This document shows, piece by piece, positions 45,903 through 59,534 of a stretch of DNA of 64,000 nucleotides. The DNA lies in contig NGBS01000021.1 of the NCBI GenBank assembly GCA_002245135.1, positions 1 through 64,000 on the forward strand. Direction: 5' to 3'. Within the stretch, counting starts at the first letter, position 1, and every line of letters starts with the position of its first letter. Origin of the DNA: Proteromonas lacertae. Lineage: Eukaryota; Sar; Bigyra; Opalinata; Proteromonadidae. The position numbers were made by a program, and so were the translations under genes. The notes under the pieces were generated by a model that saw only the letters and a list, made by a program, of their open reading frames with translations, did no database searches and had not been told where the DNA came from.

Positions 45903-46883
45903 CCTAATTATAAATATAGAATAATAAGTAAATAAAAGATATATAGGCTAATAAAGATTAGAACAATTTTGTAGATTTCAATCACATTTTCTTGCATAAC
46001 CTAAATAATGAGTAAATTGTTATTTTACCAATAAAATTACTCAAATTGTCTGATAATATTCTATCTTCACATGGTTTTGTTTCTGAATCTCTCATGTTCA
46101 TATAATAACATAAATCTAGGAATGATAATTGCAACTATCAGTTTGATGGATTATATGGTGTAGTTTTCTTCATTTAACGTGAATAGACTAACGCCTTAAA
46201 CAGCATAACCCCACTAGAGTAATTACAGAATATATTGCCATATTTGATGTAAATTCCTTTCAGTTATACAAATATATCAAATAACAAATATATATATATA
46301 TATATATATAGACTTACATTTTAAAAGATATAAATTTGAAAAGTTTGATATATGCTTGACATCATATTTATATTTTTCTTTAATGCTTAATTACATAATA
46401 GACTAAAATATATTATATCTCTTTATTATAGTATATTCAATTTTTCTATATTTTTTCCCTGGTAATATACGCTCATTGCGCTTAGATTTCAAGATACTTG
46501 ATATTTACGCTTGATATAAGACCTAAACACAAAACAATCACATCTACATTTTAATAATATTCTTATATTACAATAATCTAAACATATACTTTTAAAATTA
46601 CAAAAAAAGAAAAGAGCTTGAGAAAAAATTTGAAAATTGAAAAAATAATTCAAAGAGTATAATTCTTAATTCCTGTATAACTGATACATTTTTTCTATGC
46701 ATCATCTAATGAAATTAATATTATATTTAATATATAAGTCAATTTTACTATTTAATAATAGTGTTTTCTTTTCATATTATGACAGTTTTTATATGTCATA
46801 AAAAGTAGTTTATATAGCAAACTAACAATATATAAACGTAAAACAAAGGACATATATTACGATTATAATGCAACTTTTTCATA
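45903..46883. other. Non-coding right arm of the Ginger-like element
   Basis: About 980 bases without a convincing ORF. It should hold the promoter and 5' exon(s) of the integrase gene. It includes a TA microsatellite at about 46287-46311. Confidence 0.5.
46287..46311. repeat. TA microsatellite in the Ginger-like element
   Basis: About 12 TA units in non-coding DNA of the right arm, preceded by aacaaa and followed by gac. Its ending tatatag could be a splice acceptor of an unseen 5' exon. Confidence 0.6.
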
Positions 46884-46931
46884 AAAGTTTATAACTCCTT
46901 TATCGCGCAGATTTCTTTATCGCGCGCGACA
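46884..46931 (-). repeat. Right terminal inverted repeat of the Ginger-like element
   Basis: The reverse complement starts TGTCGCGCGCGATAAAG, matching the left end with two differences, followed directly by the duplication tgacg. The hAT finger frame reads into this repeat and soon stops there. Confidence 0.9.
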
Positions 46932-47149
46932 TGACGTTTCAAATTAGTGCAATGAGCAATAATCATTGCCTTGCACCTTCTGCATTGAATTCTGTTGTAT
47001 TTTTCAAGGGGTTTCTTTAACACCACATCTTCATTAAAGTATCTATACACAGCATCTCTCGTTTTACCCATATACAATTGAAATGCAAAATGATAGCTCG
47101 AAATTCTCAAACCATTTTCTAAATATTCAAATAATTGCTTGAAATACAT

Positions 47150-47742
47150 TAAGTAGTATGCAAAATATACTAAATAGTAATTTTGAAATAGTTTTTCTAT
47201 TAGTTTATGAAATATATTATGTTATTATCATAACAAGTACTATTGATTATCAATTAACTGAAAATACCCATTCTATAGCTATACTTCTTAATTATCTATA
47301 TGATATATGTGTAATATACAAAATTATTTATTATATAAATTTCATTTATGTTCAGTGACGTCAATCACCTTGAAATGTACATAATGTATATATATGCATA
47401 TCAGAATATGATATACAGTATGTATATTCTATATAATTAGTATATATGCATAAACATATGATATTATATAATCATAAGAAAAGTAGATGACTATTATGCT
47501 ATAATACACAATAATATATCCTTTTTAACATATGTTAGTATATCTAGATGATAATATGGAAAAGTTATAACAAAAAATCAGAAAAAATATACTACAGCAT
47601 AACACATGGTAATATTACTATGCCCGAGCAGTAAGGGGCAGGCTTCTTTTCAGCTGAAAAAAAAGGGGCAAAAATAGGGCAAAATTCGAAAAGGACGCCC
47701 TTTATCGAACCCAGATATGATGATAATAATAGTAATAATAAA
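47150..47742. other. hAT 5' region and flank, no gene seen
   Basis: AT-rich DNA upstream of the BED-finger exon. The GC-rich terminal block of the hAT element is at about 47620-47705, with runs of ggggca and the aaaggacgccctttat phrase. No convincing ORF is present. Confidence 0.45.
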
Positions 47743-50700
47743 CTAATTACTAGTGGGTGGAGATATTGTTGGAGTTGCAGCTGATGTAGCAGTTAGCGTT
47801 GTTCCTCCTACTGTTGATATCACTTTATATGATTCATTAAATGATACTCTATTTGATTCTTTACGAGGAGTAACGGAATTGTTATATGCTGATCCTAACA
47901 CTCCAGAATCAACATTTATATTTCTCGTACTACCTATCCTCGTGCTTCCTGTTCTTAGAGACTCTCTTGAAGATTTTCTAGACTGTCTACCATGTGTTGA
48001 TGAATTAGCGTTAGCAAGATTATAAAACATATATGGAAATGAGATAGTACACATTGCTAGAGGTTCTTCTATCAATACATTTGGTTTTACACTGAATCTA
48101 CCTCTATTAGCTTGTTGTTTAGCTAAACTTCTTGTTTTCTTTGAATTAGAAGCACTTGCAGATGATGAACCAGCTGTTGTTGTCATGGCATATAAAAATA
48201 TTGATGAAATCTTTGAAGCAAACTGTAATAACAAAACAGCTATCACTCCCAACTCAACTCCCAATCCTCTCATCATCATTAAAGTATCTGGTTGTTTCGA
48301 CATCATAAGATTTAATGGAATTTCTAATATACCTAATACCAACATAACAGAAATCATTGATGCTAATGTCATTGATTCATTGAATTCTGAGGTGGCTTTT
48401 CTTGTTTTCCATGCTAATCTTGCACCATATAAAAACATCACTATTACTGCACCAATTTCTACAAATGTAAATATATCATTTTCTGTACATTCTCTTCTAT
48501 AAACATCCTCTAAATAACTAGAATATTCTACACTGAATTCTTCTGTATAAACAGAAGGATCTACTACCCACCATATAGTAAGATAGACAATTTGAACTAT
48601 TTCAATTAAAAGAATTATCTTTATCAACATCATATTAGAAATTTTAACTCTTTGCAAATCTTTGTTGTTGAATAATTTGTGAATTCTCCATGCTTTACAC
48701 AACAAAATACCAAATAACAAATCAATTGATAATGCTAATAACCATACTCGACAGAAACATACTCCCCAATTTGGAACTAATGTAAAAATAAATCCAGATA
48801 TACTTAACATGATTAATGAAAATAATGTATAATATAAAAATAAAGGTGAAGATGTTCTAATAAATTTCATATGTTTAAAATTAAACACTAATCCAGCAGA
48901 GGCAAGACAAGCAATAATAATAATCACCATCAACACTATTATAAGTATTTGTAATGGTTTACTATATTCAAACACAGATCTACTCTTACCCATCATACAA
49001 TCATCAGATGATAGATATGTTAAAGTTGGATCTATTGATAATTGTTGTTTATTCTTTGGATAAGCTTGAACTAATGAACCAGATGTATATCGGAATATAT
49101 AAATTGATTTTGTGGCATGGTTATTATAATTTACTGCTAATTTACCACTTGGACTATCAAAAGAAACATACTTCAAACTCAGTTTTATATAATCACCTGT
49201 TGGCCATTGACCTTCACCAGTTGTATGTTGTTCTTTTGAAGCATATTCTATTGCAGATTTCCATAAATACAATGAAGAATAACTTGTTTCTAATAATTCT
49301 GTTAATTGAAATGAATTCTGGAATTGAGCTGCTACTGAATATGAAAAAGATTTAGCTGAGGTTGTTGAAACTGAATCTGCATAATTTGAAATAATATAAG
49401 TTCCAGATAACATTCTTTTAGCTTTGGCACTATAATCAGCTGGATCATAATTAGTTTGAATTAAGGTTAGAGAACTTACATCAATATCTAAGTCAACACC
49501 AGTTTCTAAGAATTTGTTACTCTCTTTACCTGCATATAACACCACTGTAGCTCTTGTGCTTTCTGTTAATCTCAAACTATCAATATCAGATATTAATCTA
49601 CTATAACTATTTGTATTATAAGCAGAACTTAAGAAAGAACCAATGAATTTCATTCCTTGACTTGGTAAATATCTTGCTATTGCATCAACTATTATTTTTG
49701 TTGAATTTTCTTCATTTCCTACTACATATAGTTCAGATATTCCCATTTCTTTTACATAAGATACTAATGGAATTACATTCTGAGTTATTGTTGATCCTGT
49801 ACTTATTACTTTATTATTACAAATAGCACCATTATCTTTTCCTATATAATAGAATATCACATCAACACCAGAAGCAGCATCTAAATATCTTGCCACTTCA
49901 TCTCGACATTTTGAAGTCATACAACCAAATATTGCTTTAGCTTCTGTTTCTGTTGATATTGATCTGGTTGTGGTATAGATTTTGTTAAATGTTAAAAAGT
50001 AATGATCACCTACTATTTGTCTTCCATTTACACCATTTTGTTCATTTATTAGACCAATAGCCATATCTTCAATCAATAAATTATATTGCTCAGTTTTACC
50101 ACCTACATCTATTTCATGAATAAATGCAATATGAATTGGATCAATAAAATAATCATTTGAATTATAATTCTTCCAATCACAAATATGACCAATATATTCT
50201 GAATTCCATTGATCATATATACTTGCATCAAAATAATCAGAAGGTTTCCAATCTATAAAGATTTTATTCTCTTTGGTAATATAACCACTATAAATATTTC
50301 GTTTGAATATATGACTTGGTGATAATTCGATTGTTCCTGATGGAACATCTACATAGTATTCATACAGTATCTTTATCTCATTTACATCAATACTATTTGA
50401 TGAAGCAATCATATTCTTCCAATATAATAATAAAGCAAATGCACTTTCATATTGTGTTCTTCCTTTCATCTGTTCACCAATATTGATATGCAATTCTTGC
50501 AAAAATGTTCCTGCTAATGTTGGAATATCTACACTTGTTAATAATGGATCACTTAATGATTCAAAATAACTTCCTATTACTCTATGACCTGATAAATATT
50601 CTGAACTCAATTCATTGAAAATGTTTTCATCAAATAATGTACTAATTATTGTATATTTCGGATATTTTATTCCTAAATTATAACAATCTTTAAAGAATTG

Positions 50701-53700
50701 AACATAATGCTCTTTGTTTTCTAATGTAACTATTATATAACCACCATTTCCAGCTGCTCCTTGTAATATTTGTCTTAGTTGTGATTCAGTATTTTCAACT
50801 TTTATACTGTATTCTAGATTACCCATTAATAATATATTTAAATAACCTAAATTTGATACTATAAAATCATTTAATGCAACAGTAAAATTAGACAGTGAAT
50901 GGACTAATAATACGGATGTTACATCTTGAAGAACTCTTCTTACTGTTGCTACTGCGAATTTGACTTGGATGTAATTCACTTGCTATTACATTCTGTGGAC
51001 ATTTCTGACTATAAACATGACCACAGAAAAAGAATAACTTCTTTGAACCTGACATTTCATCAACAATTGTGTCAAAATCATCTGCATCAAATCCACCAAA
51101 TATATAACTAATACTTGCATCACTCAATATTTTAGTGATTAATTTATGATAATTACTTCTATCAGAAGCTAAATCGTATGCTTTATAATATAATTGATAT
51201 TTATTCAGTAATGGCTCATTATTATTTATATATGTTATACCAGATATTACAGCATCAAATATTGGTCTTTCAACACTTCGATGAATGCCAGAAAACGATG
51301 TAATTATTCCAATTAAATAGGTTTCTACTTCACCACCATCTCCTATTAAGGGATTGTCAAAATCACATATCTTATATTTTGTATAATCATTTATCATCTC
51401 ATATGCACTTGGAAAATGAGCATATTTTGTTGAATACATCAATCTACTTACTTTCTTATCATCAATCCAAGATAACATCATTGTTTTACCCATATATTGA
51501 TTATTAGAAAATTGAACTTCACCTTCAGGTGATTCTAATGTTGTTTGTCTTAGTTGTTTTCTTAATGGACCTATTTCAGTTGAATTGATTGTATTTATTG
51601 CTTTGGCCCATAATTTTACTGAAGAATATAAAGATGAAACTATATCATTTAGATAAACTGTCTTTTTATCTATTCTATCCAACATATCATTTTTGAACTG
51701 TTCATTTGCTGGTGAATCATTTTCTAATCTGTAAGAATGAATTATTTCATATCCACCATAATCTGATAATAAAAATGTAGCAGTTGGATCAGACACAACA
51801 ATATGGAAGAATGGTTCTCCAAATTCATATTTATCAATTTCTTTCTTTATTGATGTATAATCTTTTAATGCTCCTTTAAAAATCATGCAGATCCTTTCTC
51901 CTACTTTGTTTTTCAAATCTACATATTCTTTCATATATTTAGCTACTAATTCAAAAGTTAATGCATCATCTACTTTTATATATAATCTATTCAAATAATT
52001 ACTTATATATTGTGCATTATTAGCATCATCTGTATTCATAAAGGCTATTAAAAACCTTGTATAAAATCGATTTGATAAAACATCTAATACTTCATCATAT
52101 AAACTAATATGATGACTAGCAACAAATGTATTTGGTCTACATTTATTAATGTCATATTTATAAATATAGAAAACTAGAATGTTATTCTTTACAAGTTCAC
52201 TTTCAACTTTATCCAAACATTGTCTTCTTACAGAAAAGAATATGGCTAATGGTTTAGATTGAGCAAATTCCAATAATTTTTCTGCACATATATCTGGGTT
52301 TGAAAGTGTATCATAGATTTGAGTCTTTAATTGCATTCCTTTTACTCCTCCTGCATTATTTATTTCATCAATTGCCATTTTAAATGCATCTACTTCACCT
52401 AAGTTATATTCTTGCAATTCACCAGTTAAACATGATTCAAGAACTACTTTTGCAGCATCAATCTTATAATAATTATCATTTTTACCTTTTGGATCAAATG
52501 AACACATATAACCAAATGTTGAATCTATATTCCAACTCCAAGGCATTGGAGATTCTTTATTTACTTTGGAAAAGATTGTTGTTATTTTTTCACCATTTTC
52601 ATCAAATTTTGCTACTACAAATGGTAAAGATACAAAATGACTTTCAGTAAATGAAATATCACCATTACCATCAGTCACTTTACATCTTTTATCTATTAAT
52701 TGAACTTTTATTGCTTCTGCTTCATCTGATTCTAATTGTTCTACAGCTTTCATCCACAATTTTATTGCAGCATATGATGAATCAGCAAATGCAGTTGGAG
52801 TGACACTATAAGTGTATTGATACACCAATGCATTAAATGTCTTAGCTGTTTCTGTATCAACATCATGGAAATAATGGGATAAAAGATAAACATCATGTTT
52901 TGAAGAGGATTTATAGGATAAGTATTTCTCTTCATCTGATACAAAATCAACAAATAAATATTTACTTCGATCTATTCGGAGAGTTTCCATATTATTCAAG
53001 AATAACTGTAGATTATTTTCATCAAATAATATTATTGCTATTATTCCACCATTTTCTATTTGTTGCACAGCAGATGATAATCTATCAAGTGTTGGTGGCA
53101 ATGAATCAGATATTATTAAATCTTCTTCAACTGTTGTAAACATACCACTTCCTTCATCTCTCAGTATTTTTGATACAATTGGAGATTCTACATCATCACC
53201 TGTTACTATTAATAAACTCTTTTCTACATCTATTGTAATTAGATATTCCAACAATCTTGAAACATATTGATTTGGCAATAAACCTAAATAGAATGTATCA
53301 TTTCGACATTCTTGACCTATAAATTTCTCTGGATAAAAGTAAAGAAGATTAGTATAATCATTCATTACATTTTGCACATGTTCTTTACAATCTGTATTAG
53401 AACAACCTACTATAACTTTCACATCATACTCATCTATTGCCTTTATTATTTCTTTTTCAACATCTGCTCTTGATGAATCTAAATTTATTATCACTGGCAA
53501 TGCAATATGTTCATTTAATGGACCTAAATCAATTCTCTCATGCAATGCTGTTAATGCACCATATAATCCTTCTCTATCTCTCTCTGTATCTAAACCTGAA
53601 ATTGAATATAATAATGCAACATAATATGGCTGATATGAACTATAATAGTCATTCTGAATATCACACCACAGTAAATTACTTTTTGAATATAAGGATATAA

Positions 53701-56700
53701 ACGGTAAATTAATAATCAATTGTTGTGACATATAATCTAATTCTTTTTCACCTTCAGACATTTTTACACCTTTCCATATCAACACTTTACTCTTTAAGTT
53801 ATTGTCTGACTCAAATCTTAATCTTCCAAGTATTGTATCTACATCTGTTGAATAAGCATATTTCTTAAAAGCATCTTTATCTGTTGAACCAGCTTTTGTT
53901 AATATAGCTGATAAATATTCAATACCTATTTCACCTCTTATAGAATTTTGATCAATTGAAGTTATAAAAGAAAATTTTGAAAAGAATTCTGAATCAAATT
54001 TTGCTTTTAATGGTCTTCCTATTTCATCATTTATATCAACAGTATTAATATAATAATGACCATTAAATGCATCACCTATTTCTTTAGCAGCTGCTCCATC
54101 AAGATTCATATTTATAGTAACATATTTTGGAGGTAGTAATTTGTATTTTGCCAAACTAGTGATAAACAAAGATGCTGATGGACCTTCTAGAAATGATACT
54201 AACAAAGTATAACCAGTTAATTTGTATTGCATGAAATTAACTATAGCATCCATATCATTATTTTCTAATGGTAAGGCTAATTCTATATCAAAAGATATTT
54301 GATAGTTCGATAATTCATCCTTTATATGACTAGCTAATGATTGTGAAAATGTTCTTTTAGAATATAACAATACCAAATTCTTCTGTCTATGAGCAATAAT
54401 CCAATGTAATAAAACATAATATGAAGTAGTTGGAAGACCACAATAGAAACAGGTTTTACAACATGTCTTTCCTTCATAATCAATTGGAATAAATATACTT
54501 CCATCAATTTCTTCAGTAACTTCTTGTAGAATTTCTCTAGCATTCTTCTCAAAACCTCCAAAGAAATAATAGGTATTATATTCTTTAACATATTTCATTA
54601 TTGTATTTCTTGTTTTAGTATTATCATCTGTAGCTGTAAATGCAATTACATTTATATATTTATTCAATATTCCACCATTTTCTAAATTCAATTTATCTGC
54701 TGTTAATTTTATAGCTGCAAAATAGGGAATTGAATCTTGGAAATAAACATCTCTATATGGCAATACTATTCCTATATTGAATGGTTCTTTGGTGTATTTC
54801 TCACCCAATCCATCTCTTATATTACATAAATAGATAGTTTCTGGATTCCAATCTGTGTAATATGGTTCTGGTTGATATGATTTGGATATTGTATCATATG
54901 GAATGATATAACCATTTGGCGATATTTTACCTATATATAATGGTAAATTCAAATGATTATTGGAATAAAACTTAAGTGTTCCTAATTCTGTTTCAGTTTC
55001 TACTTCATATAATTGTTTCTTTATTGCATCAGTAGTGAATTCTGGACTATTTCTTGCTGCATTTATTAATATCTTCAATGTATCATAAACAACAATATCA
55101 GCAAAATCAGGGAATGTTCCATTTCCAGATGCAAAAGAATAAGAAGTTAAGAATTTGTTTATTGATTCAGATCCATCATCTACAAATGGAGTAACAACAA
55201 AATGACCAGCAGCATGTTCATCAAATTTTAAATGATTCTCATGAAGCATATAAACTGTATATTTCTTTACACATTCTTCATTACTAGGATATAATCTACA
55301 GATTTTATTATAGAATATTTCAAAGAATTTTTCTGCATTTGTTTGATAGAATAAAGCAATTACTAATGCACCTGTTGAGGAAGTATGATATAAATCACTT
55401 ATTTTTAAACTCAAATCTTTATCAAAGTTTTTATCATCTATTGCATATTCATTATATGATAATTCTAATCCTTCTAACATTGATTTCATTAAATGAACTC
55501 TATTTTTATATCTTGTTACATTTGTATAGATTATACTAATTGGTAATCTATTGTTGAGACTTGAGATATATAACACAAATGGTAATATTAATTGATTTTG
55601 TGTTGGATAAGAATAATAAACAGATGTTTGACATTGATTTCCATTGTTATAACCAACAGACATAAATAATGACTTTTGAGGTAAAGCAGGAATGATCGCA
55701 TCTTTAACTTCATGATCACAGTTTGATATTATATACTGAATATCTCTTTGTTGTAATCTAATCAACAAAGCAGCTGCATCATCTTGATTTGCAGGACAAT
55801 CATGTAATTCATAGTTTATAAATCTTCCTTGAACTCCACCATCATGATTAAATGATGCTATTAATTCTATTTGAGCTAAATAAGTATAATGATATGCTAT
55901 GTTATAATCACTTCCAGTAATTGGAAATATTATTGCAATACCCATTATTGTATCTTCTATTTCTATTCTGGGTGGATCAATTGAAAAATCACTTGTTATA
56001 TATTTATTATCATGAATCAAGTAAAGATAAGGATTTGGGTTAATTGGAGATAAAATTCGAATGAATGTCTTAATCACTCTCTTTTCAAAATACTGTAAAT
56101 AGGATGGTAAAGACATATAATTGTTTTTAGACACTTTTACTTCACCTTGTGGACTTTTTATCACATTATTATAGAAATAGGTTCTTAAGGTAAAACTACT
56201 TAAATCTTCAGGATTAGTTTCTAAGGCTGCTTTGATTGCTATTAATGCATCATATAAACCTAATTGAAAATCAGCTGTCAAAGATTTATTATCTCCTTTA
56301 TATTTCTGAAGTATACTTAAAAATAACAGATTATCTTCATTTTCTACATCTGTTGAATAAATTGAAGTAAAATAAACATCATCTAAATAATCCTCATCTT
56401 CAGCAGAATAAAGAACTTCTTCAGTATAATCAGATAGGATTATTGTATCTGCCATTGTATTACCTGTATCATTCTTATAATCTCTATATGCTTTAACAAA
56501 TTCATATGAATCTCCTTTTATACAAGTTATTATTGTTACTGTTACATGATTTTCATCTGCATATTTGATTATTTCTTCAGCAACTGCTGTGAAATTATGA
56601 TTGTCTTTCTGTAAAGCAATTTCATGATTCACTTCATTAAAAGCACCTGTATATTCTTGAAAGTAAGTAAAGATGTTTTTACTATCTTTATCATCAGTAT

Positions 56701-59440
56701 AATACACAATTATCTGTTTAAATCCAAGTGCAAAACTAACATGCACAATTGGTGGAACATTTTGATTTGGAATACTATTTGCTTGGATTATATTCTGATA
56801 AGAAACTTCACCACCACTTGGAGTTAGACTAAACAATAATTTGTCTTGCTTTATTAATATATCAGATAAGGCATCTCTTTCTTCTGGAGTTTTTGTACCA
56901 CAATAGAATAAGACACTTGAATCATTCTCATAACTCTTTACTTGTTGTTGTAATTCTTCTATTGAATTATAATGAAAGTATAATGGAATGATTTCTCTTC
57001 CATTTATTCCTCCATCTTGATTGACAATATCAAATATTACATTCAAATGATCCATTATTACATTATTAATATATGTATGTTTATCATAAATCAAACCAAT
57101 TTTGTATTGTGGAAGATCTACTATTTGAACTACACCATTAGTATAAGCACATTTTACTGTTTTATTATGAATAGTAAATACTCTATCATTTGATATTTGA
57201 TTCAATATATGATCAGAATCAAATCTTTCTTTCAGTTGAAATATCCCTAATTTTCCTTGAGCATAACCACTATAATATATTTCATATTGATCATATGCAG
57301 GATTTTGAACTGCTTGATGATAAATATATTCTTTGTAATATGATGGTAAATAGGAATATGCAGATTGAATTGATTGTTGTAATAATGAAAAGACATTAAT
57401 TATCAAACCAAATTCTGGACACATTGGTATTTCTCTTCCTAATAAAGTCAAAAAATAATCTCTATATGGATCAACTAATTCAGATGACATGTTGTTACTT
57501 GAATGAGCTAAATAATAATAACCTTCTACATTGTAAGTAAATGTTTCATCATAGTCATTTTGTGATACAAATGATTCATCAAGATTATAAGCAATTACAC
57601 TGAAATTGTTGTTTATATTAATGTTATTCTCATTAAATGCTTTGAATAAATTGTTGAAATACCATTCTTCTGCTACAACAAATACACCAACTTTATCACC
57701 ACTTTCTACTGTCATATTTGATACAGTTCTTGTCACATTCAAAGCAGAATATTCATCATTATCTATCATATATGATATTACTATCATCTTTTCATCATAT
57801 CCTCTTGATACTAATTCATTCACCAATAATTCAACACTCTTTTCACCATATTCAGTTCTTGTTCCAACTACAATCATTCTGTTAAATTCATTTGTCTTTT
57901 GAACAAAATCAGCTGTCATTTTAGCATACATACTTGTCAAAAAATTGCCAAATATTACATTATCTTCACAATAATCACCTGCTGTTTTACCAATATAAAA
58001 CAATTGAATGTCATATGGTCTTAATGCACCAGCTAAATCTTTCATTTTATCAGGTTCAGCAAACATAAATAATGTGTGTAAATTTGATTCATTATAGTAA
58101 CCTAATATTTTACTTGTCATTGCTTCAACACCTGTATCTGAATCAATTGGAATTCCAGTTATTTTCATACCCTAATAAATCATCCTATTACATAGAATAG
58201 AAATAATAAAATATACTTCTAATCTGCTTATCATTTTCATGAACAAATATTCTTATTAATTTCATTTTAAAGTCTTTCATTCTAATCACAAATCCAATTG
58301 GCAAATAAGAAAGAGTTTCATTTCCATCTTCTTGAGAAGTTAGGAAATTACATCCTTCAGTTTCTAATTTTCCATAATACTGACTTGGAGTGAAGGATTT
58401 CTTTTCTCTTATTGTATATGCAGCTTTTAAATCACTTCCATCTTTCTTAACAAGATAAAATGGTGTTGATAAATAATGATTAGATAATAAATACATTGTT
58501 CCTCCCAAATATTCAATTGGTTTGTCATATAATAAAGATAGAAATGTGTGAATTTCAGTTGCAGGATATTTGGTTGATTGTTCAAATATTTTTGTTAAAA
58601 TACCAATCAAAACGACTTCATCAAATGAGGATGGATCTTTATCTAACCTATAATCAGTTATGATGTTATTTGGATCAGCTTCACTTCCTGTAAAACCAGA
58701 AACATATAAATTCTGTAAGTTATCCGCTACATTTAAATCTTTGAAAGATATTCCTCCTGGAAGATATACTATTGGATGCATATCATCATTCTCATTCGCA
58801 CTAATTCTAGCAGATATAATATTATCTATTTTCGCTTTACTAAATGTTGTTAATGTTGCAGTTTTAGGATATTTTGATAATGCATCTAAGTATTTTGCTT
58901 CATCGTATGTAGATTCAGTAGCATTATACACAATGGTAATACCATATAAATGAGCAGAATATTCAAATCTTTCTAGATAGAATTGATCATAAACTCCATC
59001 TCCCATCAATAACACAACTTTACCATTATCAATTATTGATATTATCGAAAATACTAAATAAAATATATTATGAATATCATACAGTCATCAATTACAGGAA
59101 TCACTGATATACCACTGATGAACGATTTTGAACATCTTCCTGTGCTTACAGTATTTAAACACCAAATGATTAACTTATCATTAGATAGCTCATCTGTTTT
59201 CCAATCAAACATCTCTTCAGTACAAACGGCAAAGGCTAAATTCCTATCATCATCTACAATGCTCTTAGTAGCTGTCTTAAAATCATTTTCACCTGAATAT
59301 GAATAGGCATTATAATCAAATCCATCATTGAGTTGTTTGAATTTTTCAAATATTGCAGTGTAATCTGTATCAGATGTAGTCTTCAAATATGCTATTTCAA
59401 GGGAATAGCAAGTTGTTAAAAGTGTTAAAAAGAGCAACAT
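47743..59440 (-). CDS. Giant class C (GABA-B-like) receptor with about nine tandem UrtA-like binding modules
   Basis: About 3,870 residues. A signal peptide (MLLFLTLLTTCYSLEIAYL) is followed by about nine repeats of about 380-400 residues, each built like the urea/amide-binding protein UrtA (Peripla_BP_5). Each begins with a strand (IGLIYDK, GIAIIFPITG, IGIVLPYRD, VALLYSISG), then a GG..GR-type turn (NQDGGINGREI, NHDGGVQGRFI), and ends with SP.G.....NN (SPQGEVKVSKNNY, SPEGEVQFSNNQY, SPSGKLAVNYNNH). The last about 400 residues are a 7TM_3 domain (about 48.9-48.1 kb) with a Ser/Thr-rich tail. Class C receptors bind amino acids or similar ligands outside and signal through G proteins. A 29-nt intron fits near 59.03 kb. 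Frame changes near 58.18 and 50.95 kb lack convincing introns. Confidence 0.85.
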
Positions 59441-59534
59441 CTAAATAGAATTGAAATAACGATTCAAAACGTCAAATTCTGATCTTCCTTTTATATTCCC
59501 CAAATGAAAAAATAAAGAGAATATAATCCACTAT

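Larger units (their letters stand above)
42325..46931. mobile_element. Ginger-like DNA transposon (integrase plus Ulp1), 4.6 kb
   Basis: Terminal inverted repeats of about 48 bp with two mismatches start TGTCGCGCGCGATAAAG at both ends (42325-42372 and 46884-46931). The flanks carry the 5-bp duplication tgacg (42320-42324 and 46932-46936). The TGTNR start fits Ginger elements, cut-and-paste transposons that use a Gypsy-type integrase; their published duplication is usually 4 bp, so 5 bp is slightly off. There is no reverse transcriptase, gag or LTR. It inserted into the BED-finger exon of the hAT transposase gene. The near-identical ends suggest a fairly recent insertion. Confidence 0.85.
40612..47149 (-). 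pseudogene. hAT transposase with BED zinc finger, interrupted
   Basis: The catalytic part is 40612-42277: first Asp in DAWKSVTNENVIN, second Asp in SSDNNYTMKK, the CLAHILNLI helix, and the hATC dimerisation end SSFIERSFSIEGIVHNHIRN. A Ser/Asp/Glu-repeat tail follows. The N-terminal BED finger is at 46937-47149 (IQCRRCKAMIIAHCTNLKRH). The Ginger-like element lies between them. Removing it with one 5-bp duplication joins NLKRH to YKK and, across a 33-nt intron (42278-42310), to CSEKLIQ. That supplies the last zinc ligand in the pattern C-x2-C...H-x3-C. The gene was therefore intact in this respect before the insertion. Confidence 0.85.
40378..47705. mobile_element. hAT DNA transposon split by a Ginger-like insertion
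   Basis: A minus-strand hAT transposase lies between GC-rich blocks that stand out from the AT-rich background. The left block (about 40373-40462) contains cagtggcgggacaagggc, typical of hAT termini. The right block (about 47620-47705) shares the phrase gggcaaaa...aaaggacgccctttat in variant form. An exact terminal inverted repeat and an 8-bp target duplication cannot be paired with confidence, so the right border is tentative. The element is not autonomous as it stands because a 4.6-kb transposon sits in its gene. Confidence 0.7.

Noticed and set aside
42325-46931. LTR retrotransposon because of the Gypsy-type integrase
   Set aside because: There is no reverse transcriptase, protease-gag or direct long terminal repeat; the ends are inverted repeats, so it is a DNA transposon.
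50950-50985. 31-nt intron starting GTGAAT near 50.97 kb in the receptor gene
   Set aside because: It would keep phase, but it removes a segment conserved among the other modules and is not AT-rich like real introns here; an indel is more likely.
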